NCBI GenBank assembly: GCA_019279435.1
Contig: JAAALK010000289.1
Span: 5,214,342-5,278,341, forward strand
DNA length: 64,000 nucleotides
Direction of reading: 5' to 3'
Source: Zizania palustris
Lineage: Eukaryota > Streptophyta > Magnoliopsida > Poales > Poaceae
Below, piece after piece: positions 9,541 to 20,232 of the stretch (the stretch's first letter is position 1; each line of letters starts with the position of its first letter). The notes beneath the pieces are model-generated. The model saw only the letters and a program-made list of their open reading frames with translations. It had not been told where the DNA came from and did not search any database. The translations under genes and the position numbers were made by a program.

Positions 9541-11304
9541 ATGGCTGCCCCTGTCGTGCCCTCCTTGGCTGCAGCCACCTCCCTGGCCGCCAGGGCTGCC
9601 CTCCCGTGTCGCCTGTTGGCTGCCGGGGCCCCTTCCTCCCTGGCCGCCGATTTTCCCGCGTACAGATTTGGCGCCGTCGAGACCGATTCTGCCCTCGGCT
9701 CGGTCGACGCAGGCGTCCTGGCCCTAGGCACCGCCGCCGGTCTCCCCGCCACTTCTTCCATGAGGCACGGGCAGTTTACTGATGGGGCTCCTTGGTCGTC
9801 CCCAGCACCGGCGGCCATGCTCACCGGGCCGGCTCACCACCTGCTGTCTCTGCCCTTGGCTCCACCGGTGTTGTACCCACCGCCTCCGGGTTGGGCACCG
9901 TGGTCCAATGGGTGGGAACAGGCGGCCTGTATGCTATCCTCTTGCCCACCGCCCGCTTCCATGGACTGGGTGGCCGACTCGGGAGCCTCCTTCCATGTCA
10001 CTCCGCACGTCAGTCTTCTTTCTTCCAAAAGGCCGCCCCACCCATCGTACCCCTCTTCCATCATGGTTGGAAATGGGTCCTCTCTTCCAGACACCTCTGT
10101 GGGTGATGCGGCTCCATGTGGTTCTTTCTGTCTTCCCAGCGTTCTTGTTGCCCCGAATATCGTTCAAAATCTTCTTTCTATTCGTCAATTCACCTCTGAC
10201 AACTGTTCCGTTGAGTTTGACCCTTGCGGGTTGACGGTGAAGGATTTGGCCACACGACGGTCTCTTCTCCGTTGTGATAGCGCTGGCCCTCTCTACACCC
10301 TTCGCCTTCCGCCCTCCGCTGCCCCTCCTTTGGCTTCCCCTACGCTCGTGCTTGCTGCCATCACTTCCTCCACTCTCTGGCACCGCCGGCTTGGTCACCC
10401 AGGCGTTGACGTTTTGACTCAGCTCAGTAGTAGCCCCTCTATCTCTTCTACTAGGGATGCTAGTGAGCATATTTGTCATGCGTGCCAGTTAGGTCGTCAT
10501 ACCCGTTTACCTTTCCCTGTCTCTTCCTCACATGCCGCTCGGCCTTTTGATCTCATTCATTGTGACTTGTGGACATCCCCGATCCTGAGTGTTTCTGGTT
10601 TTAAATTCTATGTGGTGGTTCTTGATGATTTCACTCACTATTCTTTGACCTTCCCCTTGCGGTCCAAGTCTGATGCCTTTCCCTCTCTCACTCACTTCTT
10701 TGCGTGGGTGTCCACTCAGTTCGGTGTCATCATCAAGGCGGTCCAGTGTGATAATGGGCGTGAGTTTGACAACTCCGCTTTCCGGGCTTTCTTCCTCTCG
10801 AAGGGAGTCCAATTGCGCATGTCGTGCCCCTATACCTCCCCTCAGAACGGCAAGGCTGAGCGCATGATTCGTACCACTAACAATGTTATGTGCTCCATGC
10901 TCTTTCAAGCTTCGGCTCCCGCTCGCTTCTGGGCTGAGAGCCTCCTTACTGCCACCTATCTGCTCAATCGCCTGCCTTCTAAGGCCACATGCGCTCCCAC
11001 CCCTCACCATGCCTTGTTCGGTACCCCTCCTTCCTACACTCACCTTCGTGTTTTCGGGTGCGCTTGCTATCCCAACACCTCCGCCACTGCTCCTCACAAG
11101 CTTGCGCCCCGCTCGACTCTTTGTGTGTTTCTCGGCTACTCCCCCGATCATAAGGGGTACCGTTGCTTTGACCTCTCTTCTCGTCGTGTTCTTATCTCAC
11201 GACATGTCATCTTCCCCGAGTCAGTCTTTCCTTTCTCCGTCGACTCCACCCCCGCCACTAGCCTTGAGTTGGACTCCCTGTTTTCTACTGACCCGGTGGT
11301 TTAG
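9541..11304 (+). pseudogene. Copia protease-integrase ORF (inner element)
   Basis: A 587-aa open frame. The first 140 residues are low-complexity. The protease follows with WVADSGASFHVT (Asp146), then a GAG-pre-integrase segment with LWHRRLGHPG and CHACQLGRH. The integrase core shows FDLIHCDLWTSP, AVQCDNGREFD and PQNGKAERMIR, matching the copia D,D,E layout. The ORF ends in VFLGYSPDHKGYRCFD and a C-terminal tail with a stop at 11304, before RT. The catalytic motifs look intact, but the element as a whole cannot make a polyprotein. Confidence 0.8.
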
Positions 11305-13393
11305 CCACCTTTGTCTTCTGCAGATAACTCCAGCTGTTACGGCGGCTCTCCCGCCATCTAGCGAGCCTTGTGTGGCAGCGGAGTTGCCCTCCGTGCCACC
11401 CACGGCCTCGGCACCTCTGGCAGTGCCACGTGCGTTGCCCTCCGCGCCTTGCGCGGCCCCGGAGTCCTCGGATGTGCAGCGCGCAGCCACTTCCCTGTCG
11501 CCTCCTGCGCCCGGGGTTGGCCCACTGCTGCCTCCGACGCCATGCGCGGCCCCAACCTCGCCTGCCGCCCCTGACATGGCCTCGGCCGTGCACCGTGTCC
11601 CCGCGCCACCTGCCTCGCCACGCGCGGCCCCGACGTCTTCTTCCCGCTACGCCGACCCTGTCCGTGTCTACCAGCGCCGCCTGACGGGTGTTGCACTGGC
11701 CCGCTCTCGCGCCGAGCCGCCAGTGTACCACCCGCCCATCTTTCACCGTGATCCCCACCACGCTCACCCAATGGTGACTCGACGGGCTGCGGGGGTCCTT
11801 CATCCAGTTGACCGCCTGGTCCTCTCCGCCACTACGGAGCCGCTGGTTTCTCCTATACCCTCCACCGTCCGTGGCGCCCTGGCGGATCCACATTGGCACC
11901 GCGCGATGGAGGATGAGTATGCGGCCCTTCTGGCCAATCAGACCTGGTACCTGGTGCCTCGTCCCTCTGGCTGCAATGTGGTCAGCAGCAAGTGGATCTG
12001 GACACATAAACGCACGGCAGAAGGTACACTGGATCGCTACAAGGCTCGTTGGGTCCTCCGGGGTTTCACCCAACGCCCTGGAGTTGACTAGATGAGACCT
12101 TCAGCCCAGTGGTGAAGCCTGCTACTGTCCGGACCGTTCTCTCCTTGGCACTCTCGCGGTCTTGGCCAGTTCACCAGCTCGATGTGAAGAATGTCTTCCT
12201 CCATGGCACCCTGACGGAGACTGTGTACTGCAGCCAGCCTGCAGGCTTTGTGGATCCCGCTCACCCTGAGCTTGTTTGCCGGCTCAACAAGTCTCTATAT
12301 GGTCTGAAGCAGGCTCCTCGGGCTTGGTACAGTCGGTTTGCCTCCTTCCTGGTGACTTTGGGGTTCAGCGAAGCCAAGAGCGACACTTCTCTATTTGTCC
12401 TCCACCACGGTGCTGACACAGTACCTACTGCTTTATGTGGATGACATTGTTCTCACTGCCTCATGTCAATCTCTGTTTCAGCGGGTTGTCTCCTCATTGC
12501 AGCAGGAGTTTGCCATGAAGGACCTTGGTGTGCTCCATCACTTATTGGGAGTGACAGTGGAACACCGCCCATGATGGCCTATTCCTTCACCAGCGCCAGT
12601 ACGCCTTGGATGTCCTTCACCACGCAGGGATGACTGACTGCAAGCCATGTTCCACTCCAGTCGATGCTCAGGCCAAGATTTCCGATACCAAGGGTGCACC
12701 AGTGGATGATCCCACTGCCTATCGAAGCATTGCTGGTGCTCTTCAATATCTCACATTCACTTAGCCGAATATCTCCTATGCAGTGCAGCAGGTGTGCCTT
12801 CACATGCACGACCCACGGGACCCGCACCTTACCGCTATGAACCGGATTCTCCGCTATCTGAGTGGCTCCCTCGGCTTCGGGTTTCACCTTCGGCGTTCTC
12901 CGGTTGCTGAGCTCGTGGTTTACACTGACGCCGACTGGGCGGGATGCCCGGACACGCGTCGCTCCACCTCCGGCTACGCCGTCTTCCTTGGTGGCAACCT
13001 CGTGTCTTGGTCATCGAAGCGGCAGCCTGTTGTCTCCCGCTCTAGTGCCGAGGCTGAGTACCGCGCTGTTGCCAACGGGGTGGCAGAGGCATCCTGGCTC
13101 TGGCAGCTCCTCGGGCAACTCCACAGCCCCCTCGCTAGGAGTACGTTGGTTTACTGCGACAACGTCAGCGCTGTCTACCTCTCCACCAACCCCGTCCAGC
13201 ACCAGCGCACCAAGCATGTGGAGATCGACCTCCACTTCGTCCGTGATCGTGTCGCCGTGGGCGATGTCCGTGTTCTACACGTTCCCACCACCTCCCAGTT
13301 CGCCGACATTTTCACCAAGGGTTTACCTTCCTCCACCTTCTCCGAGTTCAGCTCCAGTCTCAACATCCGCTGCGCCGGAGTTTCGACTGTGGG
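11305..13393 (+). pseudogene. Copia RT and RNase H (inner element)
   Basis: The RT start WHRAMEDEYAALLANQTW and WVLRGFTQRPGVD are followed by an in-frame stop near 12091. After it come LDVKNVFLHGTLTE, LYGLKQAPRAWYSRF, a frameshift before LLYVDDIVLTAS (about 12430), and several stops between 12570 and 12780. RNase H is well preserved at 12783-13390: YTDADWAGCPDTRRSTSGY, SRSSAEAEYRAVA, VYCDNVSAVYLSTNP, RTKHVEIDLHFVRD. At least two frameshifts plus stops. Confidence 0.85.
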
Positions 13394-13395
13394 GG

Positions 13396-13431
13396 TGTGT
13401 TAGTGTGTGTCTCTGGTGTGTGGGCCCCAGG
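13396..13431 (+). repeat. Truncated 3' LTR of inner copia
   Basis: Preceded by a purine tract (GTGGGGG), it starts TGTGTTAGTG like the 5' LTR but breaks off after GTGTGGGCCCC, where outer copia sequence (GGGCCTAGG) resumes. About 100 bp of LTR and the TSD are missing. Confidence 0.65.
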
Positions 13432-16400
13432 GCCTAGGTCAGACATCAGAAATTGCTCACTAAGTTGCTTTTTCCCCTGAGAAATATGTTCCCCATCATC
13501 ACCCGTTATCAACATATCATCAACATACAAAAGAAGCAAAGTGCGTCCATGCAACGAGAGATGAACAAACAAGGTAGGATCATGATCACTAGGAGAAAAA
13601 CCAGCGGCTCTTATCACAGTGACAAAGTGCTCAAACCAAACACGTGGAGCTTGTTTAAGACCATATAAAGCACGACGAAGACGACAAACATGTCCAGAGA
13701 GTACATCAACGCCCGGGGGTGATTGCATATAGACTTCCTCATGCAAATCACCATGAAGAAAAGCATTCTTGACGTCCATCTAAGATATAGTCCAAGAACA
13801 AGTAGCACCTACGGCAATCAGAGTACAAACAGTAGTCATGTGGGCAACAGGAACAAAGGTCTCATCATAATCCACACCCTGAGTCTACTGAAAACCTCTA
13901 GCAACAAGACGAGCTTTATATCTCTCAATAGTGCCATCTGACTTGGTCTTAATTTTGAACACCCATTTGCATGTAATTGGTACTGCATGTGAGGGTAATG
14001 GAACAATATCCCAAGTGCTTGTACGATCAAGGGCAGCAAGCTCTTCAGACATAGCAAGTTGCCGTTCCGAACTACTAGAAGCTTCTTGATAAGTGGATGG
14101 CTCATCAACGATGGCACTTACACATGGGAAACCCAACCTGTCAGGAGGCTTAATAGTAGCACGATCTCATAGATTATATCTCGAACCAACCTGTGACTCA
14201 TCAGAGATAGCATGTGACTCATCAAGTATGTTAGAATCATCAGAAACAAGCACATTAGGACTGGCCGAGTTAGGATTCGATGGAGACTCTATGGGATTAG
14301 TGGGACGACGAGTGTAAACATGTATGATGGGTGGTTTAGAATGTGGAGGTGCAACTGTGGTGGGTGGGAAGGGTCGTTGGGTGGAGGGAGACACATAAAC
14401 GACGTGGACTCTATGGGAGAATAGGATGACTGGATAGACTGGTTATAAAAGAAGGAACGGTTCTCATCAAAAGTCACATCACGAGAGATACGTATGCGAC
14501 GAGAAGGATCATAACAACGATAACCCTTATGCTCAGGACTATATCCTAGAAAAACACACTCAACAGATTGGGCTGTCAACTTAGTTCGCTCACAAGGTGC
14601 AAGCAGAACATAGCACGTACACCCAAACACCCGGAGATGATCATACCTAGGAGGAGTACCAAAAAAGACTTCACCGAGGCTCTTGCCAGACAGTTTGGAT
14701 GAAGGTTGTCGGTTAATGAGATAAACAACAGTAGAAGCAACTTCGCTTAGAAATGCGAAGGAACAAAAGAGGCAATAGAAGGGTGTAAGCAGTCTCTATG
14801 AGATGGCGATGTTTGCGTTCAGCAACACCATTCTGAGCATGGGCACAAGGACATGAGAGCTGAGCAAGGTGCCTTCAGTGGTCAAGAACTGGCGAAAACT
14901 ATCAGATAAATACTCACCACCAGAGTCAGAGCGAAAAATTTTGATGGAGGTAGAGAACTGAGTATGAACCATGCGAGCAAAAGACTGGTAAATGGAACGC
15001 AATTGGGAACAGTGTTTCATAAAATAAATCCAAGTATATCGAGAATGATCATCAATAAAATGACATAAAACTTATGACCACCCTTTGTAACAAAGGGGGC
15101 AGGACCCCATACATCGGAATGAACAAGATCAAAAGGTCTAACAGAATAGGAAGTACTAGAGGGATATGAAAGTTGTATCTGTTTGCCAAGCTTGCAACCC
15201 TTACAATGAAAACTAGACTCAATAGATGTAGGACCTAAACAACCTTTATTTATTAATGTAGATAACCGAGACCCACATAGATGACGAAGACGATGATGCC
15301 ACTTGGTGAAGGAAGAGGCAGGTGACGATGCAACGGATGACACCTAAGCGGTAGAAGCAGCAGAAGAAGGAAGCCTCAAGGTGTCCAAAACATAGAGGCT
15401 AGGGGCACCTCTACGGCAATGGCCAGTCCCAATCACAATCCCGCTTCGACGATCCTGAATAAAACCAAATGAGTCATCAAATCCAACAAAACAATTATGG
15501 TATGTGACTTGACCTACTGAAAGAAGGTTAATGGACAACTTTAATGGACAACTGTGGTACAAAGGAAACATTAGGTACAGAAAACTGATAATTGCAAAGT
15601 GAACCCTAATGAGTAATATGGCAAGATATACCATCAGTTGTCTGAACAGAAGCACCATCAGTGACCGGCTTGCAAGCTACCAGCTGAGATTGATCAGATG
15701 TCACATGAAAAGAAGCTCGTAAATCAAGAACCCAAGATGACAAAGCAGCACTGACAGGGGAGGCAACAGCAATGGACACAGAACCTTTGGAGGTACTACG
15801 TCCACGGGCACGGCGTGCACGATACTCAGCCAACTTCTCTAGATACCGAACAAAGCAGTTCTCCGAACGATGACCAGTCTTCTTGCAATGGTCACACAGA
15901 GTACCCTTAGAAGAGCCACCTGTAGCTGGCTGGACCTCTGAGATGTTGCAAGTACACTGTGGGGCACTGACATTGGAGCAGACGCAAGTGAATGAAGACG
16001 GGTCTCTTCAGCAATCAGGGCAGACAAAACATCAGCAATGGATGGAGTGACAAGGTTACTGAGCTGTTGCATACGAATAGACTCAAAGTCTGATCTGAGG
16101 CCATGACAAAACTGATACATAAGAAACTTCTCAATGAACTTGTTCTTCTGATCACAACAGCCTGAACATCCCCTAGTGCACTGAGGAACCATGAAGAGAA
16201 ATGGTCCCATCAAGCGATCAAAGGTAGTGTAGTACTCATCTATGGAGAGATCATTCTGCTGAAGACCATGAAGTCCTGTCATGAGAGTATGTAGCAGAGC
16301 ACCACTATTCTGAACATACCAGCACTGCAAATAATCCCACATCTCCTTAGCAGTCTTGTGATGCTCAAGACTCATAATCAAGGACTTCTTCATACTTGTG

Positions 16401-16612
16401 GCAATGGCACTCATAACTCTGCCATCATTATTCTGCTAGGTCTTGGTTTCTGCAGCACCAAAACCATCTGTTGACTTATCAATGGGAGGAGCATCAGTCA
16501 AGTGAGATGCAAGGGCATAACCTCTCAACACAGTTTTCACAGAAAAAGCCCATTCTCGATAATTGTGACCATCGAGTTTGATAGGGATGGCAATAGCACT
16601 GGATTGAGTCAT
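13432..16612 (-). pseudogene. Copia gag, protease, integrase and RT (outer element)
   Basis: Gag starts at ATG 16612 (MTQSSAIAIPIKLDGHNYRE) and has a stop near 16436, then continues through KEMWDYLQCWYVQNSG and the DLSIDEYYTTFDRL block. The protease remnant is SSWVLDLRASFHVTSD, where LRAS replaces the usual DSGA. Integrase shows WHHRLRHLCGSRL, CKGCKLGKQ and IFRSDSGGEYLSDSFRQFL. RT shows AALDRTSTWDIVPL, YKARLVARGFQ, MDVKNAFLHGDLHEEVY, LYGLKQAPRVW and LLLYVDDMLITGDD, up to the SDLG break at about 13440. Frames change several times and the protease active site is lost. Confidence 0.85.
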
Positions 16613-16859
16613 GGCAGTCGCAAAAAAAAGAGAACACCGAACAGATGAAAAATAGAACAGCAACTACAATGTGCCACTTCACTGTACAACCCTAGCACCG
16701 GGTTGCTTCCAAAGTTGGAGAGGCCCGAGCAGATCTGGCGGGTGTAGACAGGAGCAGCAGAGGGCAAGCAGCAGCAGGGGCCGGCTTGGGGCCCGTAGCA
16801 GTCGCGACGGCGAGACCCGACGGTGGTTGGACGACCGCGACAGCGAGGCAAGAGCAACC

Positions 16860-17015
16860 TGCGACGGCGAGGCAGGAGTAGGCCAAGCAGCCTACGACGG
16901 CGAGGCAGGAGCAGGCCGAGCGGCCCACAACGGCGAGACAGGAGCAGGCCGAGCAGCCCGCGACGACGAGGCAGGAGCAGGCCGAGTAGCCCACGATGAC
17001 GAGGCAGGAGCAAGC
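16860..17015 (-). repeat. 33-bp minisatellite in the copia leader
   Basis: The GGCAGGAG core recurs at 16871, 16904, 16937 (as GACAGGAG), 16970 and 17003, a constant 33-bp period with about five copies. It lies between the PBS and gag start of the outer copia. Because 33 is a multiple of three it reads as an 11-residue repeat, but there is no sign that it is translated. Confidence 0.75.
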
Positions 17016-17170
17016 CCTGACAGGACAGCGCGCAACGTGCCGCGACGGCGGCCGGAGGAGCCGCGACGGCGGCCGGACGGGCCGCGACGGCGGCGGTCGG
17101 GGAGACAAGCGGGAGGTGGAAACAGGGGAAAAAACAGATCGGGATTAGAGATCCCTAACCCTAACCCTAG

Positions 17171-17182
17171 CTCTTGATACCA
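17171..17182 (-). other. Primer-binding site of outer copia
   Basis: Minus-strand TGGTATCAAGAG directly abuts the 5' LTR at 17183. A short telomere-like CCCTAACCCTAACCCTAG run (about 17155-17170) lies just downstream in the leader. Confidence 0.8.
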
Positions 17183-17310
17183 TGTTACTAACCTCGATTA
17201 GAGAGAAGATGATCACACCATTAAGGTGGATGTATATATATAGCCATGAGATGGGCCTAGATGACTTAGATGATATATGGGCCTTATATATATATATATG
17301 GGCCTTAACA
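17183..17310 (-). repeat. Copia 5' LTR (128 bp)
   Basis: Matches 7687-7812, differing mainly in the length of the TATATA tract and a few substitutions; flanked by TSD GACAA at 17311-17315. Confidence 0.9.
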
Positions 17311-17315
17311 GACAA

Positions 17316-18412
17316 CACATACGGAGGTCGTGACACTTGACCATCCCCTGCTAAATCGATTGCTACTTTAGTATGAAGCAGTTTTCAAAGAATTGCAGTT
17401 TTCAAAGAATCCCACAGTCTACCACCGGCTCGACCCTACGACCACCGCATCCATCTTTCTCTAGGGACCGCACCTGTGGCAGTCCATTGTATCGCTACCC
17501 ACAGCTCTAGAAGGACGAGCTCGAGAGACAATGCGCTGCCATGCTCGCCCAAGGGATTATTCGGCCAAGCACATTGTCATTTTCCACGCCGATTCTCCTA
17601 GTGCAGAAAGCCGACAACTCCTGGTGATTTTGCATCGACTACCGCGCCCTCAACAACAAACCTCCAAAGACAAATTCCTGATCCCGGTGGTTGACGAGCT
17701 CCTCGACGAGATCCATGGCGCACGATTCTTCACCAAGCTCGACCTCCGTTCGAGGTACCACCGGGTGCACATACACCTAGTGGACATCGAGAAGACGACA
17801 TTTCAAACTCATCACGGCCACTTCAAGTTCCAAATCATGTCGTTCGGCCTCTCCAATGCGTCGGCCACATTCCAGGCCCTGATGAACGATGTGCTTTGCA
17901 GTTTCCTACGTAGGTTCGTCTTGGTGTTTTTCGATGATATTCTGATTTACAGTTCGTCGTGGGTCAAACATTTGCCGCATGTACACCTTGTCCTCGCGGC
18001 TCTACAATAAAACCTCCACCTAAAGCGATCGAAGTGCTCTTTCGGGGTACTCTCGGCCACATAATCACCACCAACGGCGTCACGATGGATAGCGATAAAG
18101 TAGACGTCGTCACCACATGGCCGGTACCATGCTCGATGAGAGGCCTACGGGGTTTCTTGGGCCTCGTCGGCTGCTACCAGAAGTTCATCCGCGACTTCGG
18201 CACCATCGCTGCACCACTCACACGGCTTCTCTAGAAGGACTCATTCACATGGTCCGAGGAGGCGGCTGGAGCATCCCTAGAGTTGCAACGTGCCCTCTCC
18301 ACAGGACCAGTCCTCCAAATGTCAATCTTCAACAAGCCCTTCATCGTTGATTGTGATGCATCGAGTGCAAGGCTCGGCGCCGTCCTCCACCAGGACGCCA
18401 GGCCGATCGCCT
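17316..18412 (+). pseudogene. Gypsy RT and RNase H start (continuation of the 3447/6775 gypsy)
   Basis: After the copia TSD the gypsy resumes with the linker preceding RT. RT motifs follow: FTKLDLRSRYHRVHIHL at about 17735-17780, FKFQIMSFGLSNASATFQ, and LVFFDDILIYSS at 17920-17955 with the FFDD active-site box intact. Next comes LRGFLGLVGCYQKFIRDFG (18150-18200). RNase H begins DCDASSARLGAVLHQDARPIAL at 18352-18405 and is cut at 18412 by the inverted LTR. Stops and frame breaks occur between these blocks. Integrase is missing. Confidence 0.85.
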
Positions 18413-18739
18413 TAGATTGGTAAGGCTTATCTTCCTATGGCATAGGTGGTAGGGATGATTGGGTGGCTACCGATAGCTAGGGCGCCGGCAACGTGTGGGC
18501 TTCATGATGGCACGGCGTGCATGAAAGGAAGGGGGCGGCTGTTAGGGGGAAACCCTAGCAACAAGTACATTGCTAGGCTTGCTTTATTCCATAGCCCTTA
18601 AGGGGTATTTATAATCCTAATACAATCTAATCTAAAAACAGAATTAATCTAATCTGAAAAACAGAATAACTAATTATACTAGCCCCTAGGTGGGCCTCTC
18701 TAGGGCCAGCGTCTCCCATAGTGGAGACCGGTCCTAACA
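18413..18739 (-). repeat. Inverted gypsy LTR, right arm
   Basis: The reverse complement starts TGTTAGGACCGGTCTCC and runs through GGGCTATGGAATAAAGC to GATAAGCCTTACCAATCTA. It matches the LTR at 3142-3437 with modest divergence and one extra stretch of about 30 bp (TCTGTTTTTAGATT region). TG faces outward at 18739, so the pair forms an inverted repeat rather than a normal LTR pair. Confidence 0.8.
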
Positions 18740-18964
18740 ATAGGGAAACCCGCCAATTCAAATGTAAAAGTTGATGGTTTTGTGCTCTAACAGAATAAAA
18801 AATGGTAGTATGCCTCAACGGGAGAATAAATCAGCTATTTAGATTAATGAAGGAAGCTTTCTGATTAGAAAATAGATACCAAATAACCTTCTTGTAAAAC
18901 AAAGATTAAGTTTCCACTGGAGGCAAAAAGAAATTAAAAATAAAAGAACAAAAAAGGATGATAC

Positions 18965-19216
18965 TTTGAGGTCCCTGGTGTTGCTCTATCTCCATCTTGG
19001 CATTTCCTCTTCAAACTTATATTGTCATTGTGTGCATTGTGCCCATTCTGATGATTATATTGTACATCTTCTTGCTGCTTACTATCATCCTTTTGATATT
19101 CAATGGCGAGGATTTCATCATCTACGGGAAGTGGTCGCTTTTCTACTATCCCAGGATCTTCAATACAGTGCATATCATTATGATGTGTTATCTTCTTGGA
19201 AGTTTTCTGTTTTACC
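18965..19216 (-). CDS. Coilin, coding exon 3
   Basis: Exon of 252 nt with acceptor AG at 19218-19217 and donor GT at 18964-18963. Its first base completes the Arg codon split from exon 2, giving DNDIIR-VKQKTSKK; plant coilin has a Lys-rich stretch at this point. It continues with a VEKRPLPVDDEILAIEYQKD segment. This recalls the plant coilin block with a Glu/Arg-Pro motif followed by an acidic EFQK-like stretch. It ends in a polar region with SLKRKCQDGDRATPGTS, a likely nuclear localisation element. Intron 3, which starts here, contains the whole 15.6-kb transposon stack. Confidence 0.8.
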
Positions 19217-20167
19217 CTGATAACAAAAGAAGTGATAATTGTAACATATTGTTTACAATATATGGTATTCTTGGTTCTACGCAAGAAGAGGTACAAAATT
19301 TAGTATCAAGGCATGCTACTAGCAACACACTTGTTACATACTAGATTACAAGACGATATTTCTACTCAGCAATTCCATCATTCATGTGAAACATGCCTCT
19401 ATTTTACTTGCTAGAACATTCTTTCTACCTTCAGTTTTACATATTTACAGATTGGTTTGATAGCACTCCTATAGACATACTATTGCAGTTGGGACAATGG
19501 AAGTGTGCTGGACAGTCTGGAATGGGTGAAGCAAAGCTAGTTTTCAGCATAAGATGCCTAAGGGCCATATTGCTCTATTTGTACACTGTAATTTTGGATT
19601 AATCAATGGTCTCTTTTGCATGTAAACGGAAAACATGAGCTGCTGATGGCTGGGGTCCAGATGATGCAAAGGATGGTGATGTAAATTGTAAAGTTTTAAC
19701 CGGTCGAACAGGTGTGCACCATTGACAAGGAAGCTCACATACAAGCTGTACTTCTGTCATTTTATCCTTGATTGATACATGATATGAGTTGTAAATAAAT
19801 GACTTCCTACTTTTGATGGTGCTACGTAGCTGGGATGCTAGTTCTCATTTTCATTTTGTCTGCAACCCTTTGTTTTGGACATATGGGTAATGGGTATCAC
19901 CATACAAAATTGAGGCCATATTTGGGAGCTTAAGATTCTGGAAAACAGGTAATAAGGCGAGGCAACACCTCCCCACCACTGCCTTATCGCCATGGCGATG
20001 CCTTGGTAACTATGAATCTGGAGAAACTGGGGTTCTCAGCTTCTGGATACTAAGTTTATTTATAGATTATGCAGCTATTGAGTTTCACAGTCTGAAGCCA
20101 GCACTCCATATTCCATATAGTACCTTAAGTCCAAAGAAAATCTCCACTCACAAACAAAAACAGATAC
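19217..20167 (-). other. Coilin intron 2
   Basis: 951-nt intron with GT/AG ends. It contains a tiny hAT-like end structure around 19946-20014 (a CAGGTAATAAGGCG-like left end and CCTTGGTAACTATG right end) and no other recognisable gene. Confidence 0.65.
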
Positions 20168-20232
20168 CTTATGATATCGTTGTCCCTGAAGATGCTAGTC
20201 GACTCGAACGGTGGCAGGACAAATCCATCCAT
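20168..20232 (-). CDS. Coilin, coding exon 2 (most diagnostic)
   Basis: 65-nt exon with acceptor AG at 20234-20233 and donor GT at 20167-20166. It encodes MDGFVLPPFESTSIFRDNDI followed by I and the first two bases of an Arg codon. This is the highly conserved end of the coilin N-terminal ubiquitin-like/self-interaction domain: Arabidopsis coilin has MEGFVLPPFES at the same place, from general knowledge of the family. It joins exon 1 in phase 0 and exon 3 in phase 2. It is too short for long-ORF searches but gives the strongest identification of the gene. Confidence 0.88.

Larger units (their letters stand above)
8666..13431 (+). mobile_element. Second Ty1/copia element, nested in the first
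   Basis: Plus-strand copia inserted in the outer element's RT coding sequence, just after the SDLG motif. It has a 134-bp 5' LTR, a PBS, a GC-rich segment where gag should be, protease-integrase in a 587-aa ORF, and RT-RNase H broken by frameshifts. The 3' LTR is only about 36 bp. No 5-bp TSD is seen, consistent with a deletion at the 3' end. Confidence 0.85.
7687..17310 (-). mobile_element. Ty1/copia element with very short LTRs
   Basis: LTRs of 126 bp (7687-7812) and 128 bp (17183-17310) are nearly identical. A perfect TSD GACAA flanks them at 7682-7686 and 17311-17315. The element reads on the minus strand: PBS at 17171-17182, leader, gag, protease, integrase, RT and RNase H. A second copia (8666-13431, plus strand) is inserted in the RT region. 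Frame breaks make it inactive. It interrupts the gypsy between protease and RT. Confidence 0.9.
3142..18739 (+). mobile_element. Composite gypsy insertion in coilin intron 3, bounded by inverted LTRs
   Basis: Everything between 3142 and 18739 is transposon-derived. The host element is a plus-strand Ty3/gypsy whose gag, protease and RT/RNase H parts occur in order at 3447-4167, 6775-7681 and 17316-18412. They are separated by a hAT-like element and a copia element. The left LTR is in normal orientation, but the right boundary is the same LTR inverted, both with TG facing outward. RNase H stops where the inverted copy begins. I find no clean 5-bp TSD at the outer ends (left AGGGA, right ATAGG). 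An inversion, or fusion of two oppositely oriented copies with loss of sequence between them, is the simplest inference. Confidence 0.8.

Noticed and set aside
8665..9824. Several long overlapping ORFs on both strands in very GC-rich sequence
   Set aside because: They arise from GCC-repeat composition; none has a domain, and they overlap each other on both strands inside a copia element.
17153..17170. Telomere-like CCCTAACCCTAACCCTAG run
   Set aside because: Only two to three units in the leader of a copia element; common in plant 5' leaders and not an interstitial telomere array.
19940..20020. Tiny hAT-like element of about 69 bp in coilin intron 2
   Set aside because: The right end matches the hAT-type terminus at 4168, but the left end is degenerate and an 8-bp duplication cannot be shown cleanly.
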